Assembly: GCF_000719265.1 (NCBI RefSeq)
Contig: NZ_JOFL01000045.1
Span: 1 to 17,195 of the forward strand
Length of the DNA stretch: 17,195 bases
Reading direction: 5' to 3'
DNA from: Streptomyces roseoverticillatus
Lineage (GTDB): Bacteria; Actinomycetota; Actinomycetes; Streptomycetales; Streptomycetaceae
The first letter of the stretch is position 1, and each line of letters begins with the position of its first letter. A model generated the notes under the pieces. It made no database searches and was not told the DNA's origin. It worked only from the letters and a program-made list of their open reading frames with translations. The position numbers and the translations under genes are program-made. Of this stretch, positions 1-6,683 are shown piece after piece.

Positions 1-528
1 GCCGGCCAGCTGGCCGCCGGCGTCCTGCGCGTCGGCGAGCGGGTAACGGTCCTCCCCTCGGGGCGGACGAGCACGATCGACGGCATCGACGCCCTCGGCC
101 ACGGCGTTGACATCGCCTGGGCGCCCCAGTCGGTCACCCTCCGCCTCGCCGACGACCTCGACATCTCACGCGGCGACCTCATCACGCCCACCGCCACCGC
201 ACCACCCGTCACCCAGGACATCCACGCCACCGTCTGTCACCTCACCGACCGGCCTCTCCTCCCCGGCGCCCGTGTCCTGCTCAAACACACCACCCGCACT
301 GTCCAGGCCCTCGTCAAGGACATCCCCTCCCGCCTCGCCCTCGACGACCTCTCCCAGCACCCCGCCCCCGGCCGCCTCGACCCCAACGACATCGGCCGCA
401 TCACCCTCCGCGCAGCCGAACCCCTCGCCCTGGACCCGTACGCCGCCTCTCGCCGCACCGGCTCCTTCCTCCTCATCGACCCCGGCGACGGCACGACCCT
501 GGCGGGCGGGGTAATGGACTCTCGCTGA
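1..528 (+). CDS. cysN: Sulfate adenylyltransferase subunit 1, C-terminal part (5' end outside window)
   Basis: The frame is open from base 1 to TGA at 526-528, giving 175 residues of the C-terminal part. CysN is the GTPase subunit of ATP sulfurylase; with CysD it makes adenosine 5'-phosphosulfate from ATP and sulfate in assimilatory sulfate reduction. The GTP-binding domain lies off the left edge; what remains corresponds to the EF-Tu-like beta-barrel domains II and III. Seen directly are the barrel segment GVLRVGERVTVLPSG, the run SVTLRLADDLDISRGDLI, and a C-terminal block with DPNDIGRITLRAAEPLALDPY followed by RTGSFLLIDPGDGTTLAGG. These match the usual CysN/NodQ C-terminus as I know it. The stop sits at the usual family end, so the gene looks intact here. 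The downstream exporter is 125 bases away and is probably a separate unit. Confidence 0.93.
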   Translation, partial: AGQLAAGVLRVGERVTVLPSGRTSTIDGIDALGHGVDIAWAPQSVTLRLADDLDISRGDLITPTATAPPVTQDIHATVCHLTDRPLLPGARVLLKHTTRTVQALVKDIPSRLALDDLSQHPAPGRLDPNDIGRITLRAAEPLALDPYAASRRTGSFLLIDPGDGTTLAGGVMDSR

Positions 529-653
529 ACCCCGCGGCGCCGAATCCCGTAGCGCCGAACGTCCTTTGCGGAAGGCCTAGTTCTGAAGGATGACGCTTAC
601 CGGGCCGGTGGTCCGATTGATCAGCAGGCGCACACTGAGGAGGATGGCGTGCC
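529..653 (+). promoter_or_regulatory. Intergenic region upstream of the exporter/MarR pair with strong RBS
   Basis: This 125-base spacer holds the likely promoter and MarR operator for the exporter operon. A strong Shine-Dalgarno, GAGGAGG at 637-643, lies 10 bases before the ATG at 654 and fixes that start over the out-of-frame ATG at 644. TTGCGG near 564 could be a -35 element but I see no convincing partner -10. I could not pick out a clear MarR-type palindrome, so the regulatory role is inferred only from the adjacent marR gene. Confidence 0.4.
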
Positions 654-2093
654 ATGTCACACTTAACTTCCGGGCTGGACACCCCCCGGACCGGGCGACG
701 CGGAGCGGGACCGGCATGGGTGGCCGTACTGGCGGCCTGCGTAGGGCAGTTCGTCGTCATCCTCGACGTGTCGGTGATCAACGTCGCTCTGCCGTCCATC
801 CGTTCGGGCCTCGGCATCGGTGAAGGAAGCCTGCAATGGGTGGTCAACGCCTACGTCATCACCTTCGCCGGGTTCCTGCTGCTGGGCGGCCGGACGTCCG
901 ATCTCTTCGGCCGCAAGAAGGTGTTCCTCCTCGGGCTCGGGGTGTTCACGGCGGCGAGCCTGCTGGGCGGTGTCGCCCAGTCACCGTGGATGCTCATTGT
1001 GGCCCGGGCCCTGCAGGGCATCGGGGCGGCCGTGCTGTCGCCCGCCACGCTGACGATCCTCACGACGACGTTCCCCGAGGGGAGCGGCAGGGTCAAGGCC
1101 GTCGCCGCGTGGACGGCGGTGGGCACGGGAGGCGGCGCGGCCGGCGGTCTCATCGGCGGCCTGCTCACCGACTACCTGTCCTGGCGCTGGGTCCTGCTCA
1201 TCAACGTCCCGCTGGGCCTCGTCGTCATCGTGGCGTCGGCGGTGTGGCTGGCGGAGAACAGGAGCGGTGAGGCGGCAGCGCGCCGGCTGGACCTGCCCGG
1301 GGCGGTGCTGGCGACGCTGGGCGTGGGAAGCCTGGCCTTCGGCATCTCGCAGAGCGAGGCGCACGGCTGGAGTTCGGCGCGGTCGCTCGTGCCCCTGCTC
1401 GCCGGCGTCGCCGCGCTCGCGGCCTTCGTCGCCGTGGAGCGCCGGGCCCGCGAGCCGCTGACGCCCCTCGGTATCTTCCGCGTGCGGTCGGTGTCCGTGG
1501 CCAACGTCATCACCGTGATCAGCGGCATGGCCTTCTACGCGATGTGGTACTTCCTCTCGCTCTACATGCAGAACGTCCTGGGCTACTCGGCCGTCGAGAC
1601 CGGCCTCGCCCTGCTGCCGCACACGGCCTCCATCATCCTCTCCGCGCAGCTCGCGCCCCGGATCATGCGCCTGGTCGAGGGGCGCGTCCTGCTCGCGCTC
1701 GCCGGCCTGCTGACGGCGGCGGGGTTCTTCTGGCAGGCGGCCATGGGGGCCGGCGGCACGTTCCTGGGCACGCTGCTGGGGCCCGGCATCGCGTTCTCCT
1801 TCGGCGCGGGCCTGATGATGACGCTGCTGGCGGTCTTCGCCACCTCCGGGGTCGGCCCGTCCGAATCGGGGCTCGTGGCCGGGCTCGCCAACACCTCGCG
1901 CACCATGGGCGGCGCACTGGGCCTGTCCGTCCTCGCCTCGGTCGCGGCGAGCCGCACGGCCGGTGCGGGGGGTGGTGACCTGGAGGCGCTGGCCGCGGGC
2001 TACGGGCGGGCGTTCCTCGTGTCCGGGGTCATCATCGTGGTGAGCATGCTCGCCATCGTGTTCCTGCCCAAGTCCCGGCAGACCTCCGGGTGA
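654..2093 (+). CDS. MFS drug exporter, DHA2 (EmrB/QacA) family
   Basis: This is a 479-residue proton-coupled multidrug exporter of the inner membrane. The family normally has 14 transmembrane helices and about 470-550 residues, which fits the length and the regular hydrophobic segments. TM1 carries the DHA signature LDVSVINVALPSI. The TM2-3 loop has the MFS motif A form GGRTSDLFGRKK. A glycine-rich stretch GTGGGAAGGLIGGLL followed by WRWVLLINVPLG corresponds to the TM5-6 antiporter region. The start ATG is set by GAGGAGG ten bases upstream. The marR gene begins 3 bases after the stop, so the two are almost surely cotranscribed and translationally coupled. Such MarR/DHA2 pairs usually respond to toxic phenolic or antibiotic ligands; the actual substrate cannot be read from sequence. 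Confidence 0.93.
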   Translation: MSHLTSGLDTPRTGRRGAGPAWVAVLAACVGQFVVILDVSVINVALPSIRSGLGIGEGSLQWVVNAYVITFAGFLLLGGRTSDLFGRKKVFLLGLGVFTAASLLGGVAQSPWMLIVARALQGIGAAVLSPATLTILTTTFPEGSGRVKAVAAWTAVGTGGGAAGGLIGGLLTDYLSWRWVLLINVPLGLVVIVASAVWLAENRSGEAAARRLDLPGAVLATLGVGSLAFGISQSEAHGWSSARSLVPLLAGVAALAAFVAVERRAREPLTPLGIFRVRSVSVANVITVISGMAFYAMWYFLSLYMQNVLGYSAVETGLALLPHTASIILSAQLAPRIMRLVEGRVLLALAGLLTAAGFFWQAAMGAGGTFLGTLLGPGIAFSFGAGLMMTLLAVFATSGVGPSESGLVAGLANTSRTMGGALGLSVLASVAASRTAGAGGGDLEALAAGYGRAFLVSGVIIVVSMLAIVFLPKSRQTSG

Positions 2094-2096
2094 TCC

Positions 2097-2624
2097 GTGA
2101 ACGCCGCACCGTCACCGGGAGGCCCCGTGGGCTCTGACGCGCCGGCCGTGCCGTGCCCGCTCACCGACGAGCAGCAGCACACCTGGCGGAACTTCGTGTA
2201 CGCCACCCGGCTGGTGGAGGACTACCTGGACCGCTGCTTCCAGCGGCAGGCGGGCGTTCCCCACCTCTATTACGGGCTGCTCGCGCTGCTCTCCGAGGCT
2301 CCGCACCGGCGGATGCGCATGAGCGAGCTGGCACGCCGCGCCAAGATCACCCGGCCGCGGCTGTCGCACGCCGTCTCCCGCCTGGAGAAGTCCGGCTGGG
2401 CGCGTCGCGAGGCCTGCCCGGGCGACCGGCGGGGGCAGGAGGCCGTCCTGACGGACAACGGCCGCGAGATGGTCGCGCGTGCGGCTCCCGGCCATGTCGC
2501 CGCCGTACGCAGAGCGGTCTTCGACAGCCTGTCCCCGGAGCAGGCCGACCAGCTGAGCAGCATCTGCCGGGCCATCGAGAAAGGACTGGACCGAGAGGGG
2601 GCCGACGTGCCCTGGCTGCGCTGA
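2097..2624 (+). CDS. MarR-family transcriptional regulator
   Basis: This is a 175-residue winged-helix repressor that probably controls the exporter operon it belongs to and releases DNA on ligand binding. The winged-helix core is clear at roughly residues 60-125: MSELARRAKITRPRLSHAV is the helix-turn-helix, followed by RLEKSGWARREACPGDRRG (recognition helix end and wing) and VLTDNGREMV, the usual MarR 'LTxxG' segment. Flanking helices form the dimer interface. The annotated start is GTG at 2097, three bases after the exporter stop, which suits termination-reinitiation. An in-frame GTG at 2127 preceded by GGGAGG four bases away is an alternative start, and the extra ten residues (NAAPSPGGPV) look disordered, so the true N-terminus is uncertain. 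Confidence 0.9.
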   Translation: MNAAPSPGGPVGSDAPAVPCPLTDEQQHTWRNFVYATRLVEDYLDRCFQRQAGVPHLYYGLLALLSEAPHRRMRMSELARRAKITRPRLSHAVSRLEKSGWARREACPGDRRGQEAVLTDNGREMVARAAPGHVAAVRRAVFDSLSPEQADQLSSICRAIEKGLDREGADVPWLR

Positions 2625-2759
2625 GGAAGGACCGGCCGGGGGAGCGCGGCGTCAGGAGCCACCGGCGGCGGCCGGGAGACTCAGGGACGGCGTCAGGAGG
2701 GGCCGGCGTCAGGAGACTCCGAAGCCGGGTAGCCACCGGCCCCGAGGAGAGCCACCGGA

Positions 2760-2782
2760 CCGGCCGGTGCCCCACCGGCCGG
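2760..2782 (+). promoter_or_regulatory. Perfect 10-bp hairpin abutting the RBS of the AroE-like gene
   Basis: CCGGCCGGTG at 2760-2769 and CACCGGCCGG at 2773-2782 form a perfect 10-bp inverted repeat with a CCC loop. The Shine-Dalgarno GGAGGGAG starts at 2783, directly at the base of the stem. It may be a terminator of the exporter/marR transcript (no U-tract follows) or a 5'-UTR structure affecting initiation at 2801. The spacer before it, 2650-2720, also carries three imperfect copies of GGCGTCAGGAG of no known role. Confidence 0.5.
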
Positions 2783-2800
2783 GGAGGGAGAGCGATCGGC

Positions 2801-3649
2801 ATGAGCGACTCCGCACCGGGGCCCGCCCCCGGAACAGGTCCGGAGATCTCCGGGGCGACACGGCTGTTCGCGGTCATCGGGGACCCCGTGGCACAGGTAA
2901 GGGCCCCCGGGCTCCTCAATCCCCTCTTCCGGCGGCTCGGCACCGACGCCGTCCTCGTCCCGCTCCACGTCCGCCCGGAGGGCCTCGCCGACGCCCTCCG
3001 GGGGTTGCGGCGGACCAGGAACCTGGACGGACTGCTGATCACCGTCCCGCACAAGGCGGCCTGTCTGCGGTTCGCCGACGACGTCAGCCCCGCCGCCGCG
3101 CTCAGCGGCTCCACCAACGCGATGCGCCCGGACACCGAAGGGCGCTGGCTCGCGGAGAACTTCGACGGCGAGGGCTTCGTCCGGGGGCTGCGCGCGGCGG
3201 GGTACGACCCGCGCGGGGCGCGCGTCGCCCAGGCGGGAGCGGGCGGCGCGGGCAGTGCCATCGCCGTGGCGCTGCTCGGGGCCGGCGCCGACGTCGCCGT
3301 CTGGGACCGGGACGCGGCCCGCGCCGATGCCCTCGCCGGCCGGCTCGCCGCACGGTGGCCCGGCCGGATGGCCGCCACGAAGGGCCTGGTCGCCGCCGAC
3401 ATCGCGGTCAACGCCACCCCGATGGGGCTGCGCCCGGACGACCCGCTTCCCTTCGACCCGGCAGGCCTCGCGCACGGCACCCTCGTGGCCGACATCATCA
3501 TGAAGCCGCGCCGCACGGCGCTGCTCCGCGCCGCCGAGGAGTCGGGCCTCCCCGTGCACTACGGGGAGCCGATGCTGACGGAACAGCTCCCCCTCTACCG
3601 CGAGTTCTTCCGGCTCGGTGACCCCGGCGCCGCCACGGGCCCGGCATGA
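2801..3649 (+). CDS. Divergent shikimate/quinate dehydrogenase-family protein
   Basis: This 282-residue cytoplasmic protein is a member of the AroE superfamily of NAD(P)-dependent shikimate dehydrogenases (usual length 270-290). The catalytic lysine is present in VPHK (Lys85), as is the aspartate in NFDGEGF (Asp122). The Rossmann loop GAGGAGS is at 146-152. The substrate-binding loop is unusual: where E. coli AroE has HSKSP, this protein reads QVRAP (residues 32-36), so both carboxylate-binding serines are replaced by Val and Ala. The NADP-binding NRT motif is absent and an Asp (169, VWDRD) follows strand beta-2, which suggests NAD preference by analogy with quinate dehydrogenases. It is therefore probably not the housekeeping AroE but an AEL1- or RifI-like paralogue. 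SD GGAGGGAG sets the ATG at 2801; the stop overlaps the next start (ATGA), so the two genes are coupled. Confidence 0.85.
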   Translation: MSDSAPGPAPGTGPEISGATRLFAVIGDPVAQVRAPGLLNPLFRRLGTDAVLVPLHVRPEGLADALRGLRRTRNLDGLLITVPHKAACLRFADDVSPAAALSGSTNAMRPDTEGRWLAENFDGEGFVRGLRAAGYDPRGARVAQAGAGGAGSAIAVALLGAGADVAVWDRDAARADALAGRLAARWPGRMAATKGLVAADIAVNATPMGLRPDDPLPFDPAGLAHGTLVADIIMKPRRTALLRAAEESGLPVHYGEPMLTEQLPLYREFFRLGDPGAATGPA

Positions 3650-4563
3650 GCGTCCTGGGCGTCGACCTCGGGGGCACCAAGGTGGCGCTCCGGCTGGAGC
3701 CCGCCTCCAATGCCGGAGCCGAGCCGGTTCACAGCGTGTTCCCTTGGCCCGCCGGCGGCGGCGCGGCCGCCGACCTGGCCGCTCTCGCCGCCGCCGTGGC
3801 GGCTCTGCGCCGGGCACCGTCGGGCGATCCGGTGACCGCGGTGGGCGTCGCCGTGCCCGCGACCCTGGACGCCTCCGGCCGCGTGCGGGGCTGGCCGAAC
3901 CGGCCGGCCTGGCGGGGCCTGGACCTCGTACGGGAACTGACGGGCCTGTGGCCGGGGGCCGAGGTGCGCCTCGCGGACGACGGCGACCTCGCGGCGCTGG
4001 CCGAGGCCGGAGCGGCGGGCTGCCCGGACCTCGTCCACCTCGGCGTCGGAACGGGCGTCGGCGGAGGCATCGTACTCGGCGGCGCCCTGTGCCCCGGCAC
4101 GGCGCGGGGCTCCTGCGAGGTCGGGCACGTGATCGTCGACAGGGCGGGGGAGCGCTGCGACTGCGGGCGGCACGGCTGCGTGCAGTCCGTCGCCTCGGGG
4201 CGGGCGGTCCTCCGGCGCGCCGCCCGGCGGCTCGGCCGCGACGTCGGCTTCGCCGAGCTGCGGGAGGCCTGGCGGGACGGGGAGCTGTGGGCCCTGGAGA
4301 CGGTGGGGGAGGGATCCGCCGCCCTCGCCGCCGCCGTCGTGAGCCTGTGCGAACTAGTGCGCCCCCGGCTCGTGACGGTCGGCGGCGGCTTCGCCGCGGG
4401 ACTCCCGGGCTACGTGGAGGAAGTCACCCACAAGGTGCGGCAGCTCGAACGGCCGGAGGGCCCGGACATCCTCCTCCGGCCCGCCGCACTCGGCGCACTG
4501 TCGTCCCTGGACGGCGCGCTGCTCCTGGCCCGCGGAGCGGCACCGTCCACGCGCTGCGGGTGA
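3646..4563 (+). CDS. ROK-family sugar kinase
   Basis: This is a 305-residue cytoplasmic ATP-dependent kinase of the ROK family, which phosphorylates glucose, N-acetylmannosamine, kanosamine and similar sugars at a hydroxyl, commonly C6. The N-terminal phosphate-binding motif DLGGTK is at residues 7-12. The catalytic aspartate is expected at Asp112 in LADDGDLAALAE, where the family's usual Asn-Asp pair is Asp-Asp. GVGTGVGGGI (133-142) is the second ATP-binding segment. The ROK signature EVGH (158-161) followed by CDCGRHGC (Cys171, 173, 178) supplies the structural zinc site. There is no N-terminal HTH, so this is a kinase and not a ROK repressor. Its start overlaps the upstream dehydrogenase stop (ATGA), implying a shared pathway. 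The stop is 11 bases from that of a convergent gene. Confidence 0.9.
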   Translation: MSVLGVDLGGTKVALRLEPASNAGAEPVHSVFPWPAGGGAAADLAALAAAVAALRRAPSGDPVTAVGVAVPATLDASGRVRGWPNRPAWRGLDLVRELTGLWPGAEVRLADDGDLAALAEAGAAGCPDLVHLGVGTGVGGGIVLGGALCPGTARGSCEVGHVIVDRAGERCDCGRHGCVQSVASGRAVLRRAARRLGRDVGFAELREAWRDGELWALETVGEGSAALAAAVVSLCELVRPRLVTVGGGFAAGLPGYVEEVTHKVRQLERPEGPDILLRPAALGALSSLDGALLLARGAAPSTRCG

Positions 4564-4574
4564 CCTCTGGACGA

Positions 4575-5126
4575 CTAGCCTTCGGCGGCCTCGCGGCGCC
4601 AGCTTTCTCCCAGCTCGTCGCTGAGTTTGAGCGCGTGCGGCGGGGCCGCCGGCGCGGGCCAGACCTGGATCAGGTGCTGCTCCACCGGCGCCGGACGGCC
4701 CGCGTCCGTGCCGTCGTCGTCCGCGCCCAGGTCCCGGCCGCGCACGCTCACCCGTATCCGGTACGTGCCGGGCCCGGACCAGGCGAGGTCGGGCAGCCCG
4801 GCCGGCCGGCCCTCCACGTTCTGCACGTGTGCGGTCCCGGTCGCGGTGTAGCTGTCCTCGACGACGTCCTCCCACGCGGTGTCGTCGGCGGCGGGGGCAC
4901 CGCTCCACAGCTCCACGCGGATGCCGATGTCCCCCTGGTCCGTACCCGTGATGACCAGCGCACCGTCGGTTCCCGCGGCGAACAGGCCGGTGGCGGCCAC
5001 CTCGCCGGTATCGGGAATGCTGTCTTGCGCGTCTTCCGCCCCGGGGCTCAGGATCGCGTACTGGCCCTCGGGGACGGGCAAGCGGGCCGTGGCGGCCCCG
5101 ATCAGGTCCGGCACGACCCGCTCCAT
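4575..5126 (-). CDS. Putative Nin/ComJ-like nuclease-inhibitor protein
   Basis: This 183-residue soluble protein lacks a signal peptide. It is acidic and rich in predicted beta strands (LVITGTDQGDIGIRVELW, GPGTYRIRVSVRGRD, EQHLIQVWPA). I do not recognise it with certainty. The order of strands and the spacing resemble the Bacillus competence protein ComJ/Nin, the inhibitor encoded next to the nuclease NucA: a 'DGA' strand, a long loop, then a '[G]xY.[I/L]' strand and a final strand before the C-terminus. Here too it lies immediately downstream of a NucA/NucB-type nuclease gene (14 bases), so it is probably cotranscribed with it. The ATG at 5126 has AGAGG directly against it, which is poor spacing; GTG at residue 5 with GGAG upstream is an alternative start. 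The inhibitor role is an inference from fold pattern and context. Confidence 0.6.
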   Translation of the reverse strand: MERVVPDLIGAATARLPVPEGQYAILSPGAEDAQDSIPDTGEVAATGLFAAGTDGALVITGTDQGDIGIRVELWSGAPAADDTAWEDVVEDSYTATGTAHVQNVEGRPAGLPDLAWSGPGTYRIRVSVRGRDLGADDDGTDAGRPAPVEQHLIQVWPAPAAPPHALKLSDELGESWRREAAEG

Positions 5127-5140
5127 CCTCTGGACTGCGG

Positions 5141-6220
5141 CTACTTGGTGATCTCCACCCAGAACTCATCGTAGTCCAGGACCCGGTTCTGCATGATGAA
5201 CCGGCCGCGGTACTTGAACCCGCCCTCGGTGCGGTTCTCGCTCAGCGGCACCGGAGCGGTGGAGTAGTCCGGATTGAGCGCCGCCCCCTCGTAGCTGCCC
5301 GCGAACGGGTACTCGTCGCAGCTCTTGGGCTTGTAGCTGTTCTTGACGGCCGTCGTGCACGCCGTGTCCCGGTTCGCCCTGGACAGGTCGCCGTTGGGCA
5401 GCCTGTGCAGCGGGTACCCCTTGTTCACGGCGCCCCAGGGCTTCTTCAGCTTGTGCTGCTGGGCGTCCTCGATGTGCTCGGCGACGCCCTTGACGGCCTT
5501 GTCGCCCTTGCTCAGCCGGTAGACGGGCTTCACCAGCGGGTGCACGCAGCCGCGGCCGATGTTGCCGATGTTCTTCGCGCTGTCGCAGCGGACCGGAGCG
5601 ATGTTGCCGAGGGTGAAGTGGGCCTTCTCGGGGCTGGACGGGTGGCTGACCGTCACCTTCGTCTGCGGCGCGTGCCCCACGATGCCGTCGCCCGGGGAGT
5701 TCACCTTGAACGTGTACGTGTTGGTCGAGGTGCCCCACAGGCCCCAGAAGACCTTGGGCCCGACGATGCCGGGCGCGGAGGTGCAGCCGTTGCCCTGGGA
5801 CGCCTTGCAGTCCACCTCGGCGCTGGCCATGGTGCCGAACTTGGCGACGCCGAAGGACCTGACCATCTTCAGCACCGCCTCCTGCTCCCAGGTGGCGGAC
5901 TTGTAGTTGAGCCTCGTCTTGTTCTGCGCGTCGAACAGGGCCGTACCGATGACCTTCCCGCTCGGGATCTCCACGATCGAGACGATCAGGTACTTCTCGG
6001 CGCAGGAGGAGAAGCGGTCGGAGACCTGCTCCCCGACCCGGCACCCTGCCGCCTGGGCGCTCAGCGCGGCGTCCTGGGGTATCTCCGAGGGCAGTGCCTC
6101 CCGGATCTCGATCCTCGTCTGCTGCTGCTTCTCCTGCCCCTGGGCGGCGGCAGGTGTGGTGACGCCGAGCGCCAGCGCCCCCACGGCCGCGGCTGCCAGC
6201 AGTGTTTTGCGTGCTGCCAA
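5141..6220 (-). CDS. Secreted NucA/NucB-type deoxyribonuclease
   Basis: This is a 359-residue exported protein with a C-terminal NucA/NucB nuclease domain. The chosen start is TTG at 6218-6220, preceded by AAGGGGGA seven bases upstream; it yields a clean signal peptide, MAARKTLLAAAAVGALALG with PAAA-Q as the cleavage site near residue 26. A longer frame extends to 6292 but adds an arginine-rich run before the signal and has no RBS. The mature middle (about 60-240) is a beta-rich region with several cysteines of unknown role. The nuclease signature is SCDEYPFAGSYEG (CDEYPF at 301-306), then ENRTEGG and QNRVLDYDEFWVEI, matching the acidic catalytic core and C-terminal strand seen in streptomycete NucA/NucB proteins. 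NucA/NucB enzymes cleave DNA with a metal ion outside the cell. The gene is followed by a possible inhibitor gene. Confidence 0.82.
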   Translation of the reverse strand: MAARKTLLAAAAVGALALGVTTPAAAQGQEKQQQTRIEIREALPSEIPQDAALSAQAAGCRVGEQVSDRFSSCAEKYLIVSIVEIPSGKVIGTALFDAQNKTRLNYKSATWEQEAVLKMVRSFGVAKFGTMASAEVDCKASQGNGCTSAPGIVGPKVFWGLWGTSTNTYTFKVNSPGDGIVGHAPQTKVTVSHPSSPEKAHFTLGNIAPVRCDSAKNIGNIGRGCVHPLVKPVYRLSKGDKAVKGVAEHIEDAQQHKLKKPWGAVNKGYPLHRLPNGDLSRANRDTACTTAVKNSYKPKSCDEYPFAGSYEGAALNPDYSTAPVPLSENRTEGGFKYRGRFIMQNRVLDYDEFWVEITK

Positions 6221-6239
6221 GAGTTCCCCCTTGAGTCTG

Positions 6240-6264
6240 CGTGCGGCCGAAAACCGGCCGCACG
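6240..6264 (-). promoter_or_regulatory. 5'-UTR hairpin and operator-like repeats upstream of the nuclease gene
   Basis: A perfect 10-bp stem (CGTGCGGCCG, loop of 5, CGGCCGCACG) lies 20 bases upstream of the TTG start and just before the RBS. Next to it are the palindrome CACGATCGTG (6261-6270) and two direct copies of GCGGTGCA (6284-6291 and 6300-6307, 16-bp period). These copies flank a possible -10, TAGCAT on the - strand (6291-6296). The arrangement suggests a promoter with an operator plus a leader structure; no known regulator site was recognised. Confidence 0.5.
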
Positions 6265-6671
6265 ATCGTGTGCACGACAACAGGCGGTGCATGCTACCCG
6301 CGGTGCACCCGGCTCACGACGGGGCTCGTGGGGGTACCGCGAAAACAGGAAAGTTCACTGGCCGGAGCGGTCGTACGGGCTCGATGCGGCCCCAAGTGGA
6401 GGGAAACCAGCGAGATTTGAGGTTTGGGTGGCGTGAATTGTTTCTGCAGGCCGTTGAGGTGAGAGGCGTGATCGGCGGGGACGCGGCGAGCGGCGGCGAG
6501 CCCGGCGCGCCCCCTGGAGGATTACGCAACCTCTCTGCGTATTGGCTGAATCTCGACGTAGGCGAGGCTTGCCGCCGAGGCGAGCGAGGCGTGCCTCCAG
6601 TGCCGTCGGTGGCGCCGCGAGCCAGGTGCTGATGTGAGCCAGGTGCCGATGTGAGGGAGGTCCGGTGTGAG
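6265..6671. other. Non-coding spacer between vWA operon and nuclease gene
   Basis: This 407-base stretch has no credible gene; open frames crossing it have poor codon use and no RBS. It is less GC-rich than its surroundings around 6340-6450. It contains the nuclease promoter region at its left end and a small hairpin, TACGCA (6523-6528) with TGCGTA (6536-6541) and a 7-base loop. A GAGGC-rich segment at 6560-6600 can fold and might end the vWA operon transcript. A degenerate 17-bp repeat array lies at its right end. None of the terminators is confidently identified. Confidence 0.5.
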
Positions 6672-6683
6672 CTAGGCGCCGAT
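6617..6683. repeat. Degenerate 17-bp tandem repeat spanning the vWA gene stop codon
   Basis: Four head-to-tail units are visible: 6617-6633, 6634-6650, 6651-6666 (16 bases, most diverged) and 6667-6683. The consensus is close to GTGAGCCAGGTGCCGAT. The TAG stop of the vWA gene (6672-6674 as CTA on the + strand) falls in the fourth unit, so the array looks like tandem copying of the gene's last bases into the downstream region. Confidence 0.7.

Noticed and set aside
2153..2800. In-frame upstream extension of the AroE-like gene through marR
   Set aside because: It overlaps marR in a wrong frame, has Arg/Pro-rich composition, and a clear RBS with ATG exists at 2801.
654..4563. Exporter, MarR, AroE-like and ROK genes as part of one biosynthetic cluster
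   Set aside because: No synthase, PKS, NRPS or AHBA synthase is in the window and a 176-base gap with a hairpin separates the two pairs; the link is kept only as a hypothesis for the AroE-like/ROK pair.
6523..6541. Small hairpin considered as a tRNA arm or a strong terminator
   Set aside because: Only a 6-bp stem with no cloverleaf context and no U-tract.
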